Part shown: piece after piece, positions 53,301 to 64,000 of the stretch
Layout: every line of letters starts with the position of its first letter
Position numbering within the stretch: position 1 is the first letter of the stretch
From: Setaria digitata
Lineage: Eukaryota; Nematoda; Chromadorea; Rhabditida; Setariidae
Direction: 5' to 3'
DNA length: 64,000 nt
Assembly: GCA_003640385.1 (NCBI GenBank)
Contig: RCAB01000111.1
Span: 96,310 to 160,309, forward strand
Program-made: the position numbers and the translations under genes
The notes under the pieces: generated by a model
The model's input: only the letters and a program-made list of their open reading frames with translations
The model's database searches: none
What the model was told of the DNA's origin: nothing

Positions 53301-56300
53301 TTTAGATTGATTTAACTTCGAAACAATAAATGAAGCTAAAATTATTTCGATACATTTCATGGAAGATACGTGCGCTAATATTAATACAATAGTTGCACAT
53401 TCTAAATTGTCAGGAAGTAATGCATTCTTTGAAAAATCAAATTAGTATAATCATACAGAGGAGAGTAAAGATAGTTTCTGGCAAAGAGAAAGGAATTTAT
53501 TTATTGCTGTAACAAAGAATTCCACACACTGAGAATCGAGGAATATTTAGAAAGCATTTTCTGATTAGCGAAGTTTTTTCTCTTCAAAAGTCTACTGGAA
53601 TGAGTAATGATTAGTGTGAGATTAATCGAATGGAAACTTTTGTAGTGCTAATTGTTCAACATATATTGTAGCATAAAAAAGAAAATGAGTCTTACTGTAT
53701 AGACTGGTATCAGCTGCAGTTGTTGCAGTTATCAAAGTATTTCATCGATTTGCCATTCATAATGTTTAAATTGCTTTGCCAAGATTCAGATTCAGAAATC
53801 TTATCTCAGCCCGTTAATTCTACAAAGATTCAGATGCAATCTCGGCCCTAGCAACTTTTTTAAAGCCTTAAATGCTCGAATATTGAGATTACGTTGCCGA
53901 ATTGTCCTATACAATTCCGACCCGTTGTTGCCTATTTGATCAAAGAAAATGAAAATGATTCATTACTGCTGCATAGAAGATAGTACGGGACTTTAAAAAT
54001 AGCGGAAAAAAAAAAATAAAATTTCTTTCCTCAGTTATTGATTGATTTGGAAAGGGTATCACTTATCAGACGTTCTTATCTTTTTTTTCAGATTCACTTC
54101 AAAGCTAAACAAATGTTTGAATTTGGACTCAAAAAAAGCACGGCAAAGTGGAGTTAAGCTCTTCAACAGCCTTTCATGCAGTTGCATAAAAAAATAATTT
54201 TTTTAAATTAGTTATTGTCTATTTCGACCACATCGATCACAACTTTCATGCTTAGATTCTTGAATCCTTCATCAAACCTCCTCAACCACCACCCATTCCA
54301 TACTCTGTTCAAGATTCTTGTTTCTTCACCCAACATTCGACATAGAATCTTCACGATTTTTCTTTCTCTTTCGCACAATTCAGCACCAATACACCACTGT
54401 TTACACAAGTATGGCTGATCCATTTCGAAATTACAAAACATAAATTTATTTGTATATTAGTATCATTTTCTATGCTGTAAAATTAATACTAAATAAATAA
54501 CAAACCACAAGTAATTTAAAAATTCTGCGTAAAAAAATAATTTCTGAAATAACACAACAGCAATAACATTACATCATCTGCCCAAAGTAAAAGCAATACT
54601 AATAATTAGGACGATAACAGAGATAGGACGTAATAACAATGATAGTACTGACAATGATAATAACCACGAGGAAAATACTGACAGCAATTAAAAACAATAA
54701 TAAAAATATGGAAGAAGTGGTGGTAATGATGGTACTGATGATAATAATTAGCAATAATAGTAATGAAAATAAGAACAAACTGATGATAATAGTAAAATCA
54801 TGTTTAATAGTAACTAATCACTAATAACAACAACCAGCAACTGATATTAATTAAAAAATATTAATATTGATACGAAATGAAAAATAAGATCGGGACATGG
54901 TATCGATTCCCTATTATTATATTTTGGAGGATAAATTCATTTTTTCATTTGGATTTCACTAATTAAAATGAAATTTAAAATACTTTAGCTTGTAAAAGAT
55001 CGTTGAAGCATATAAAGAAAGGATAATAAAAAGCTAACAGCACATTTTATATATATCGCATTTCGTTTTTCTAACTTACCAGCCGTCTTTCATCTCGTTG
55101 CTTGAACTAATTGTTAGTTTAAATGCTCTAAATTTCACTAATCGTCAATGCAACATGAAATTCATATTGTAATTGAATTTAAAATAATATATTTCAAAAC
55201 ACTTGATCTTTAAGAAACCAAACATTCTTTTACATTATTGCTAACAAGAAATAGTCTTAATGAGATTATACGTACACAAAAAATTAAAAAATTCGCCTAA
55301 ATTTCTATTCATCAAATCTCTAGGTTTATTATTGCTACAGTAATTAATCTCTAGAATTAATATGAGCACAGGCAAAGGCAGCACGAAAATGAAAACGCTG
55401 AAAATAAAAATCAAGATTTGTTGGACAAAATAAAGAAAAAAGAAAAGGCCTAAGTAAGAAAGAAGCTAGATCATAATGAAGAAATATGAAGTTTAATGAC
55501 GTAGATTTACGACATTTTTTAGATTCTCAAATGTTTCAGTTTTTGTAACGAAGAAGTATTCATTACAGAAAAAATAAAAGAGATTCGAATAGTCCACAAG
55601 TCTGTCACTTTTCGTCCCATTTTTTCTCCACTCTTCATTTAATACACGAGTTTATCGATTTTTTATTTCATATAAAAATTACAACAGAATCCAAGGTTGA
55701 ACACTTTACTTTGCCAAATCATTCATCACTAAATTTCCCTTCTTCAGGTAGCTTAATTATCCTCCATTATAAAAATGATGCAATGGAATTAATCATGAGT
55801 CGAAAAATTTTTATTGGACACGAAACAGATAAAAAATAGCAACTGTATGTTTCAAATACGAGCCAGATTATTATCAATTGGAAATCGGCTAATTTTAATA
55901 ACTGCCTAAAGTAATAAGGAAATTTCATATTACATAAATCATTTTTAGCCATTTGTTTTCATCATGATGATAACATCAACATCACTTCATACCAATAACT
56001 GTCATTTTTCGCTACTTTTTTATCGCACCAATTATCACACTGACTAAAGAGCAGTTGGCCAAACTTGCAACTACAGTAATAATAATGCGCATTGGATTTT
56101 ATTTCCACACATAAAGGCGGAAAATTTACTGTAATTTATTTAAATAGTATAACTTCTCTCTTTCAATGAACTTCTGTGAGTACTTCTTTACTGCAACTAT
56201 ATGTCAGTGCTAAAAGCAAATCTCAGTCAATGCATTCAGGCAAAAAGAAAACGATGATGAAAAAATACCACCAAATTTCCAACTGAACCAGTTTAAACTT

Positions 56301-56511
56301 TTTTTATGATGGCAAGTCTTAATGAAATACGAACTCTAAATGCGGCAACTTTAATTAGCCATTAATTAATGCGGAGAGAAAGAAAGATGGGAAAATGAGC
56401 TAATTAGATGAAATAGTAGCAGAAATTGCTAGAGGAAGCAAGAGATGTTTACAATTTGAAGTGGAACATTCTGCAACAAACTGATTTGTAACTATCTATT
56501 TGTATAATATC

Positions 56512-56515
<4 letters not shown>

Positions 56516-56543
<28 letters not shown>
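56516..56543. repeat. Poly-A run of 28 bases
   Basis: Uninterrupted A on the plus strand, followed by a purine-rich stretch to about 56660 that gives artificial Lys/Glu-rich and Phe-rich frames on the two strands. Confidence 0.9.
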
Positions 56544-56546
<3 letters not shown>

Positions 56547-56763
56547 GAAATGGAAGAAAACAAGAATAAGATGAAAAGAACTAAAGCAAGAAAGGAGAAA
56601 AAAGAAAAGGAAGAGAAGAGAAAGGAAAAGAATAAAAGAAAGATGAGGAAAATCTTCAAACGTGTAAAATTTTTTGGGGATAAAGCAAATGGGAAGAACA
56701 TTCTGACTGAAATTCTCCTACGACTGCGTCTACTTTTATTAGTGATAGTGACAATGATAACAG

Positions 56764-56829
56764 TAATAATAATAATAATAATAATAACAGCAATGATAAT
56801 AATAATAATGATAACGATAATGATAGCGA
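56764..56829. repeat. (TAA)n / GATAAT simple repeat
   Basis: A run of about eight TAA units followed by mixed TAA and GATAAT-like units. Confidence 0.85.
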
Positions 56830-59800
56830 AGCTGATGGTAGCTAGTTGCGGATCTCTTGAAGTCACTATATCCCAATCGACGGCTGAGCTCTCTTTGCAG
56901 TCCTTATCAATCAATCATCTGTTCCCATCCGACCGAACAGAATTTGTGAAGAATGCAATCAGCCCATTCCATATATATTAAATGAAAACACAATTAATTT
57001 CAAATATTGTACGAGAACTTAATGAACACAATGCAGTAGCAAATTGTGATTTTATAATATGAACTGAGACATATCACAGAAGTAGTGCGACAAGTACTGC
57101 AATAATAGCAGTGGAATTACAACAAACACAAACAGCACCGTAACTCGATATATCAGCAAATGTTGCATGAACTTGAAAGCGACGCAAGAAATGTAATGAA
57201 AAGATAAAATGTATTTAATCTCCCAGCTTATACGACAGGTAATATTACGGTATAATTGTGGATGCACTGTAATATACGAATAAGTGCATGCCTTATAACA
57301 TTTGCTGTGCTGCAGTCCAATTAATTTTGCTTGTTTCGTAAAAATCGTAGCAATCCAATTTGAATTTAAGAAGCGTTTAAATAAAAATCTTTCCTTTTAC
57401 TCCAATTTCCTGTCCGAGTTGCTTTAGCTAAGCAGTCATACGAGTTCTTATCAGTATTCAAGTCTTAAATCAATATTTCCCACAATCCTAGTACTGTTCA
57501 CCGCCAAGGTGAAGAACTAAAGAAAACAGAAAAAGAAAATATGAATAGATGAAATGATTGAATAAATTTTACCGCAAATTATTAAAAGAAAAAAAAAGGA
57601 ACTAATGGAAGAATAAAAGGAAAATATTAGATGTGAAAAGAAATTTAGTTATAGGACCCCAGTAATTTCATTCCTCTTTGCAGAAATATTATTTTTGGGA
57701 TATGTTCTCATGTTATTCCCATTTCTTTCTTTTCAGCTAGTTATTAAATATTTAAATAAACACAAATCATGAAGTGTTAGATTCAACAATTATAAAGAAA
57801 TAAATGAATGAATATATATATTCCGTGTGAAATTAGCCAATTCTATTATGTATGTTATATTTCATTCATCAAGTGAACGTTATTTGTTTTCTCTTTGAAG
57901 ATTTCTGAATTCTCAGTTTGATAACATGAAAATAATAATAAAAAAATGTGATAATACTGTCATTAATATTACTTTCCCTCATGGCAATGCAGGGATTCTC
58001 ATAACAAGCAAAATAATTTCTATTAAATTTTATTGGCTCTGTTTATTTAAATTCACCATATTTAATCTACAAGTTAGATTCAACGATCAATTATTCCATT
58101 TCTCTTCCATATCATTTCATATTATTTCTTTAGTATCATCATCATGTCCCATCAATCACAGTTCAAAGAAATTAATGAAATAAGGAAAATTATAGCCGTA
58201 ATTCTTACTTGGTCTCTTTCATCACCTCTCATCACCTGGTAACCAAGTCAGAAAGATTCAACCGACTGGCAATCAATCCGATTTCCATCATTAATCTATG
58301 TATATGTTAATGTTTTTATATTGACGTTCTTGGAAAATGGTTGCAATAAATTTCATCTCATATTTCTCAATCAAATGATTACTGATCACTCACAGAACAT
58401 GAAATTTTTATCAACAATTTTATAAATCATTTCTTAAGTAATTAGATTATGATAATAACGACGAATTAATAATAAATAATGATAAATTTAATGAAATAGA
58501 AACAGAAAAAAGTGCAGTAATTCTAAGATTGGCCCATTAATACCATCCAAGTATTTCGCCAAGAAATACGCCAATTTATGTTTGACGAGTGACTTACCCA
58601 TCAACTGCAATGTTAATGGCTAACATTTGTTGAGAAATTCTGTGCTTAAAATTTAGCCAACTGTTACACTTCCTCAGCGGTCTTTAATTATTGATGGATT
58701 ACGAATTGGCGAGCGCAAAGTATATACTATAACGTAATTAACGTCGTAAAAGGACCCCTTAAATGGATTATTATTATTATTATAAGTAATATTGAGACAC
58801 ATGTACGTAAGCTTTACGATTTTATAAAACTTTTTTTGGCATGCATTTGCAACACTTTCGAGAATTCCATTTTCGATAATGACAAGAAAAAAAAAAAACA
58901 AAAATTTAAAATCCTTTATTTGCTTTACCTTTCCTGATTCATGATATACGTTATCTGTTATAATTCTACCGGGAAGAATGCAGTTGTTCATTTGATCAAA
59001 ACCCGCTATTAATGTTTCCCATCACCATTCATTTTAAATATATATATACTCTTGTTTTTTTTTATTTCAACACTTATCTTACCACGTGAAATGCGTAAGA
59101 GTGCTTCCAGCAATGAGAAAGGAAGCTACTGTAGTTTATGTTTTCATTTTTCCGAATTCTCTTTAAATATTTCTCTAATTTTTCTTTTTATTTTTAATTC
59201 CCATTATTTTGGGAAATAAACAGTGGCACAACTGGACTTTTTTCTCGTAAGAAATAATAGGGTGATAATTAAAACTAATTTTGAAGAGAGGAAGTGATAC
59301 ATATACATGGTTTTATAATATTAATTTGCTCATCATTTTATACTTTTAAGAACAATAATTATGACAGTTCATTTTAGGATATTTCAATTCTTCATATCCT
59401 TTTCATTGTTTTTTTCTCCTCGTTCACAATTTTATTGAATAGCAGTATTTGCTACTCACCACCTCCTATAAATGTACCTGTCTCCACAAAGTTATCATGG
59501 TTCATAGCTGCAATTATTTAGAAAAGGTATGACATGAAGCCATTAAATACTTTACTACTAAACGGCGGCTACTTTTTAGAGTAATTAAACGCTCATATTA
59601 TCAAAGCACTTGTAAAGTCTTCGAGTACCACGTGATTTCTTACATTGCATTTGTATAAGTGCTATATTTAAGCATTTGTCACGTGAAGCAACATAATAAA
59701 ATGAAGCAAAAAAAAAAAGAAAACAATTTAAAAGTAATGGAACAAGTCGAAAAGTAACTATAAAGAAAGCAGTGAAGGGTTTTGGAAAATTTTGCGTTGC

Positions 59801-62160
59801 GAAGAAAGCGTCTTTACGTGGCTTACGTGTTCTGTGCATTTCCACATATCCTAGGACAGGTGCAAATGTTTACGGCATTTCTTTGTTTTTTTTTAAGCAA
59901 AAAAAAAAAAAAAAAGACGAAAAAGCATTTCTTATAAAAAATATTCCTGCACTTTTTACAGCAGTTTTATTGGTGCTCCACTGTCAATTGAAGCATATGT
60001 TTTCGAATTAACCTAGAACTGAGGTATTCACCTGACATGTGCACTTTTTCTTAAATCTCTCATTCCTCTCAAATACAGTTATAAAAATTTTTGAACATTC
60101 TGTTCTCACCGCAGTTCCGTCTATGAAAATGCGAAAAATAATGATAATTGCTGATAACAATTTTTGATAAAGGAAAATGTTTGCATCTTACTTGATGGAT
60201 TTGCAATATGGAAAACGTAATTCAACTTCAAATAATTTAGCAGATTGTAGAAATAAGTGAAAAGAGAAAGTGCCATCACACTAAATTTCATATTTTCATT
60301 TCTTTTTTCGCTTCTCCTCCCAATCTATTTCTTTTTTCTTGCATACCCAAAGAGAGAGAACGAAGTTAAATTTTTTTTTTTGATCCAGAGAGATAAAAAT
60401 TTTGACCTGTAGAGAGAAAACGCCAAAAAAGCGGAAAATGTGTGGAACAAGGAAGCGTGGAATTCTTTTATAATGCTTAAAAATGCAGAAGTGAATATCG
60501 AGCAAAGAAATAAGGGCTCTTACAAAACAAACTAAATTTGTTCTGTGAAGAGAAGAAATGAAAATGGTTCGAAAATAACTGAAAGGATGAAACAACAGCA
60601 AAGCTCCTCATTTTTAGCTGTAGTTTACCTTTTTTTTAATTTAAATTTGTCATCTTTCAGCGCAAAGACCACTTGAAAATCATCCTTCATTTGCTTAACA
60701 GTCATTAAAAACCCTCTAAAAGTATAAAGGGAAAGAAATCGTTCGAACTAAAATTTTTAGATGCTAAGTGTGCAACTGATATGTTCCTTTTAATAAACGT
60801 TGATTACTGATTAGCAATAAAAAGAGAATTATTTCTGCTAAATGACCTAGTTTTACTACTGCTAACAAATCCTTCATGCATCGTGCAAAATGTAGTGAAG
60901 TGAGAAAAACAGTAAACTTATCAGTGAAAATCCAAATTGATACACAAGCAAACAAACGAGAAATAATTGCAACCTTCGTAAAAGCAGATGATAAGAAGTG
61001 TCATATCAATTTACACTAATATCTTTTTAATTCACTCTTCTTATGCAATCTTTCTCTTTCTTTTACCTTATTGGAGCTGCTCACTAGCTCCATTTTTGGC
61101 AAGCTAGTACAACCAATTTTGTCTAACAAAAAATCGAATATCACTCTTAAAGTAAGTAATCCGTCTACGCTGATAAGTACTTTCCCTTTGTCTTATATAT
61201 TCAACTAACAAGCTGACACGATTGAGATGAGTTTTACAAATAATGCTTATTAATGTCACCTCTACTTCAAAAATTTAATTACGGCTTTGTCGACACAATC
61301 ATTACTAACTTTTCTTGAACTGTTCAATTTTACAATGTCATATTTCAAAATTGATCTATTTTGAGACACTGATAGTAACCTCGGAATTACATCTTAAAAA
61401 AGCCTTGAATAGATAAGAAAAAATGTAAATCAAATCTTCAGCATAAGATCGCATGTTATCTCTTATAATTTTCTGGTCTCTTTTCACGATAACTATGCAA
61501 TAGTAACATTATAGGTTTATTAATAATATTTTCATTTTGACACTATCATCTCCCGTGTTTATCAGACTCCTGGGAGATATGGAGTGAAAAAAAGATATAA
61601 TCATTAAAACTTATCTCCAACTAATATTATTTTTTCAGAAATATCGAAATCGGAAAAAGGAACCTTTTTTCACACTAAATAACAAACCTTTCTGCTTATT
61701 CTACTGCATGATTTTAGCAGACTGATGAAATTCGATAAAATGGTGGATTTCGACAGAGAAACAACTTTTAACTATATCAAGAGACTAAGTCTAATTGAAA
61801 TTACTGTAATCATCAACAACACACTTTTCCCGAACTTTCATCATCGAATGCACTGCTCGATTTATGATGAAATCGATTATAGTTCTTTTTTATTTTAAAC
61901 AGCTCAAAGCTCAAGAGAAGCTTAAAAAAACACAATTTGGACTGATGACGAGAATTTTCGGGCGATGTTGAGATTTAGAAAATCGAAGAATACTGCAATT
62001 GTTGGACATGGTGATATTTTATTAAACTGATCATATCATTTCCTGTTTTCCAAGAAACTTAAAAAGAGATCACTTCTAATTTTGATAACTGATTTGGATT
62101 TAACAACAATAGATTATTATCAGTTTAATGATCTAGACATTAAACATTTGATTGCAGTCT

Positions 62161-62240
62161 TCCGAAACAATATCTGGCAAGCTTCCGGAACAATGTTAGG
62201 TGAGTTCTCGAAACAATATCTGATAAGTTTCCGGAAAAAC
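62161..62240. repeat. Diverged two-copy repeat, 46-base period
   Basis: The 34-base segments 62161-62194 and 62207-62240 agree at 27 positions and share CGAAACAATATCTG and TTCCGGAA. Confidence 0.6.
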
Positions 62241-62641
62241 GCTTGTTGTGATATTCGGTGTAGTTTCCCGAAATGACGGTTCTATCTTCTTTTCAGTTCT
62301 AAAAAGTTGATTTATCTCTTTCTTCATTAATATCTTACAGTCATTTTCAATGAAAAATAATATATGATTTTAGACAATTAGCTGTATAATTGCATTCTGG
62401 TCATTTCAAAGTTTTACTTTTCGATTCTGCAGAATCTGATTAGTTTTATAATCTTTATGGCTACAATTTTTTTTTTTTTTTTCAAAATGGAAGATATGAC
62501 AAGTTCAGTAAATTTTTGGACGAAAGTGACGAAGTAGCAGCATTGGTTGGTTGTTTTTATACAAGTCTGTTTCCACTCAGTAATTTTGCACTAATTGTTC
62601 AAATCATTATTATTTGCAAGAAATTTATAATGAAGAAATTC

Positions 62642-62677
62642 GACTAAAGTAAGTGGTAAGGATAAATAACAGATCTG
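62642..62677. repeat. 36-base direct repeat, copy 1
   Basis: Matches 63570-63605 at 35 of 36 positions; both contain AAGTGGTAAGGATAAATAAC. It is 928 bases from its partner. Confidence 0.85.
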
Positions 62678-63569
62678 GGGCATCGAGAATGAGTGGAGAC
62701 TGCAGTTGATGTCGTTTATGCAGATCTATCAAACAATCAATTCGAGTTCCTTTTTTTTTTTTGAAGAATTGGTGATTAAGGCTATTGGAGATATAATTTT
62801 TATTTTATTCTTTTCGTCTAAAAGAGCATACAATTAAAATTTTAGTGGTAAAAAAGATTTAACTTTGAATGAATTACTCAACAGAAAATGCTGGATTTTC
62901 ATTATTACTTCTGATTCATAGTTTGAAACAATTTTTTTTTCATTCAACTTTTTTAAAATTACTTTATATTGAATAATTTCGTAAAAAATATTTTTATTAT
63001 TAATGATAGGTCAATAACCGGATTTAGAATCTTTTAGAAATGTCATATTATTTGTCAACCAACAGAAAAATTAAGGTCATGTTAAAACGAACATGGCGAA
63101 AAAGATTTTTTCAATAACTGAAATTATTAAGAATTATCTTATAAAAAATATTTCAAGGTTTTAAGAAATTCTACATAAATATAAAAGAATTTAATTGTTT
63201 TACTTCTTTAATTTAAATATTATCAATTATACATCCTATAGTAACGCAAAGTTATTCATCGTGATCATGACAACGATAATTTAAGTTAAAAATTGCTATA
63301 TTCTGTTTTAGTCCAAAGTCATTTATATTTTATTGCTCATATTTAAATTAAGTTCAAAAAAGCAGCAGATAAATTTATACTTCAACTTTGTTTACAATGA
63401 GAAAAAAAAAGTAAAATTTTAAGGAAAAAAATTCGCAGCATTTTCCTTATATTAATTGCAGCAAACTAATTTATTACCATAGCAATTTCTAGTAATATAT
63501 TCAGATGCAGGCTTCCGCTACTGTGACCAATTTTCCATAGTTCCATTCTTTTAATTAATAAATTCTAAA

Positions 63570-63605
63570 GACTAAAGCAAGTGGTAAGGATAAATAACAG
63601 ATCTG
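63570..63605. repeat. 36-base direct repeat, copy 2
   Basis: Partner of 62642-62677 with one substitution. It lies 122 bases before the exon that starts at 63728. Each copy includes a donor-like GTGGTAAGG. Confidence 0.85.
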
Positions 63606-63727
63606 AGTGATAGACCATGTGACATAACCGCTACTTTTTTTGCTTATTTTTATTTTGAAAATAAAATAAAAATTTTCATCCAGTATTGTTTGGTAAAATG
63701 ACAATTACAATTAAATTTTATTTTCAG

Positions 63728-64000
63728 TATCAAATGCAGTAGCCAGAATGACAGCAAAAGTTTTCAGTACTAAACAAGTAGGTAGTAAACAACAAACATT
63801 GCACACAGAAGCACTTATGGCAGAAAAGTTCAATGCAATGCATTTGGGAGGAAGACAAAAAGTAGCCGATATGTTTCTTTTCAGCTTTATAATGAGTGGC
63901 ACAGATGGAGCTATAACACTCAAGAAAAGCAAGTCAACCGCAGGTATGTATGATAAAGAACAGCTTATCAGAGCAATTCTAGTCATTATCGGAGTGATAC
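63728..64000 (+). CDS. Internal exon of an unrecognised gene, running off the window
   Basis: A TTTTCAG acceptor ends at 63727, and from there the frame (phase 1 entry, first full codon 63730) stays open. It encodes SNAVARMTAKVFSTKQ, then a stretch with EALMAEKFNAMHLGGRQK, then DMFLFSFIMSGTDGAITL. Either the exon ends at 63943 before a strong GTATGT donor (216 bases, phase 1 out) or it continues in frame to the window edge as a moderately hydrophobic stretch; both are open. Amino-acid composition is mixed, unlike the low-complexity frames nearby, so I take it as coding. I do not recognise the family. No upstream exon was identified in the window. Confidence 0.6.

Larger units (their letters stand above)
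47302..63727. other. About 16 kb without a recognised gene
   Basis: Both strands were read. Open frames here are short and mostly low-complexity, and none showed family motifs with consistent splice sites. Content seen: the tmc promoter and 5' region at the left; a donor-like AAAG|GTAAGA at about 48850 after a less AT-rich stretch (48720-48850) that might be a non-coding first exon on the plus strand; overlapping frames on both strands at 54208-54441; simple repeats near 56516-56829; a diverged 46-base-period repeat at 62161-62240; and a 36-base direct repeat near the right end. The region may be the long 5' intron or promoter of the gene that begins to show at 63728. Confidence 0.5.

Noticed and set aside
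54208..54441. Overlapping frames of 67-77 codons on both strands with less AT-rich composition
   Set aside because: Neither frame shows family motifs or convincing splice signals. It may be a relic, but I could not support a gene.
56510..56981. Long overlapping frames on both strands (119-143 codons)
   Set aside because: They are produced by poly-A, purine-rich and TAA repeats; only the right end (56820-56960) has ordinary composition, and no splice or family support was found.
58491..58601. 37-codon minus-strand frame starting MGKSLVKHKLAYFLAKYLDG
   Set aside because: Short, isolated and without homology. The ATG is followed directly by a donor-like GTAAGT.

Overview
The window reads as nuclear DNA of a nematode, most likely a filarial (spirurid) species. 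Evidence: it is very AT-rich, genes are cut into many small exons by AT-rich introns of about 100-950 bases, acceptors follow the nematode TTTTCAG pattern, and the recognisable proteins are animal proteins in nematode-like form. The genus is inference; no species marker was found. No tRNA, rRNA, CRISPR array, transposase, or clear Wolbachia or mitochondrial insertion was seen.

Layout: (1) 1-2069, no gene. (2) 2070-9554 (+), a complete 14-exon tubulin polyglutamylase of the TTLL11 type, 679 codons. (3) 10351-21687 (-), a complete 30-exon SMC5 gene, 1077 codons, convergent with the first. Its 3' introns hold a tetranucleotide array, a decayed copy of part of one exon, a near-identical direct repeat and two hairpins. 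(4) 21688-22712, a divergent promoter region with a CLEAR-type E-box. (5) 22713-27154 (+), a complete 12-exon SNX17 sorting nexin, 535 codons, whose C-terminus keeps the acidic Leu-ending tail. (6) 29185-29689 (-), the last two exons of a small cysteine-rich CYSTM-like membrane protein. (7) 32343-47301 (-), a complete 28-exon TMC channel of the TMC-1/TMC-2 group, 1461 codons. (8) 47302-63727, about 16 kb with no recognisable gene. (9) 63728 to the window end (+), an exon of an unrecognised gene that runs off the edge.

The exon models of the four large genes were built by hand from reading frame, splice consensus, intron phase and family motifs. In each case the summed exon length is a multiple of three and the phases agree across every junction, which is a strong internal check. 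The genes are single-copy housekeeping or sensory genes in separate transcription units: microtubule glutamylation, SMC5/6 genome maintenance, endosomal recycling and mechanosensation. There is no pathway cluster or operon. No clearly new biological system was found; the most unusual content is the small-scale duplication and hairpin structure inside smc-5, the CYSTM-like gene, regulatory motif candidates, and the unrecognised exon at the right edge.
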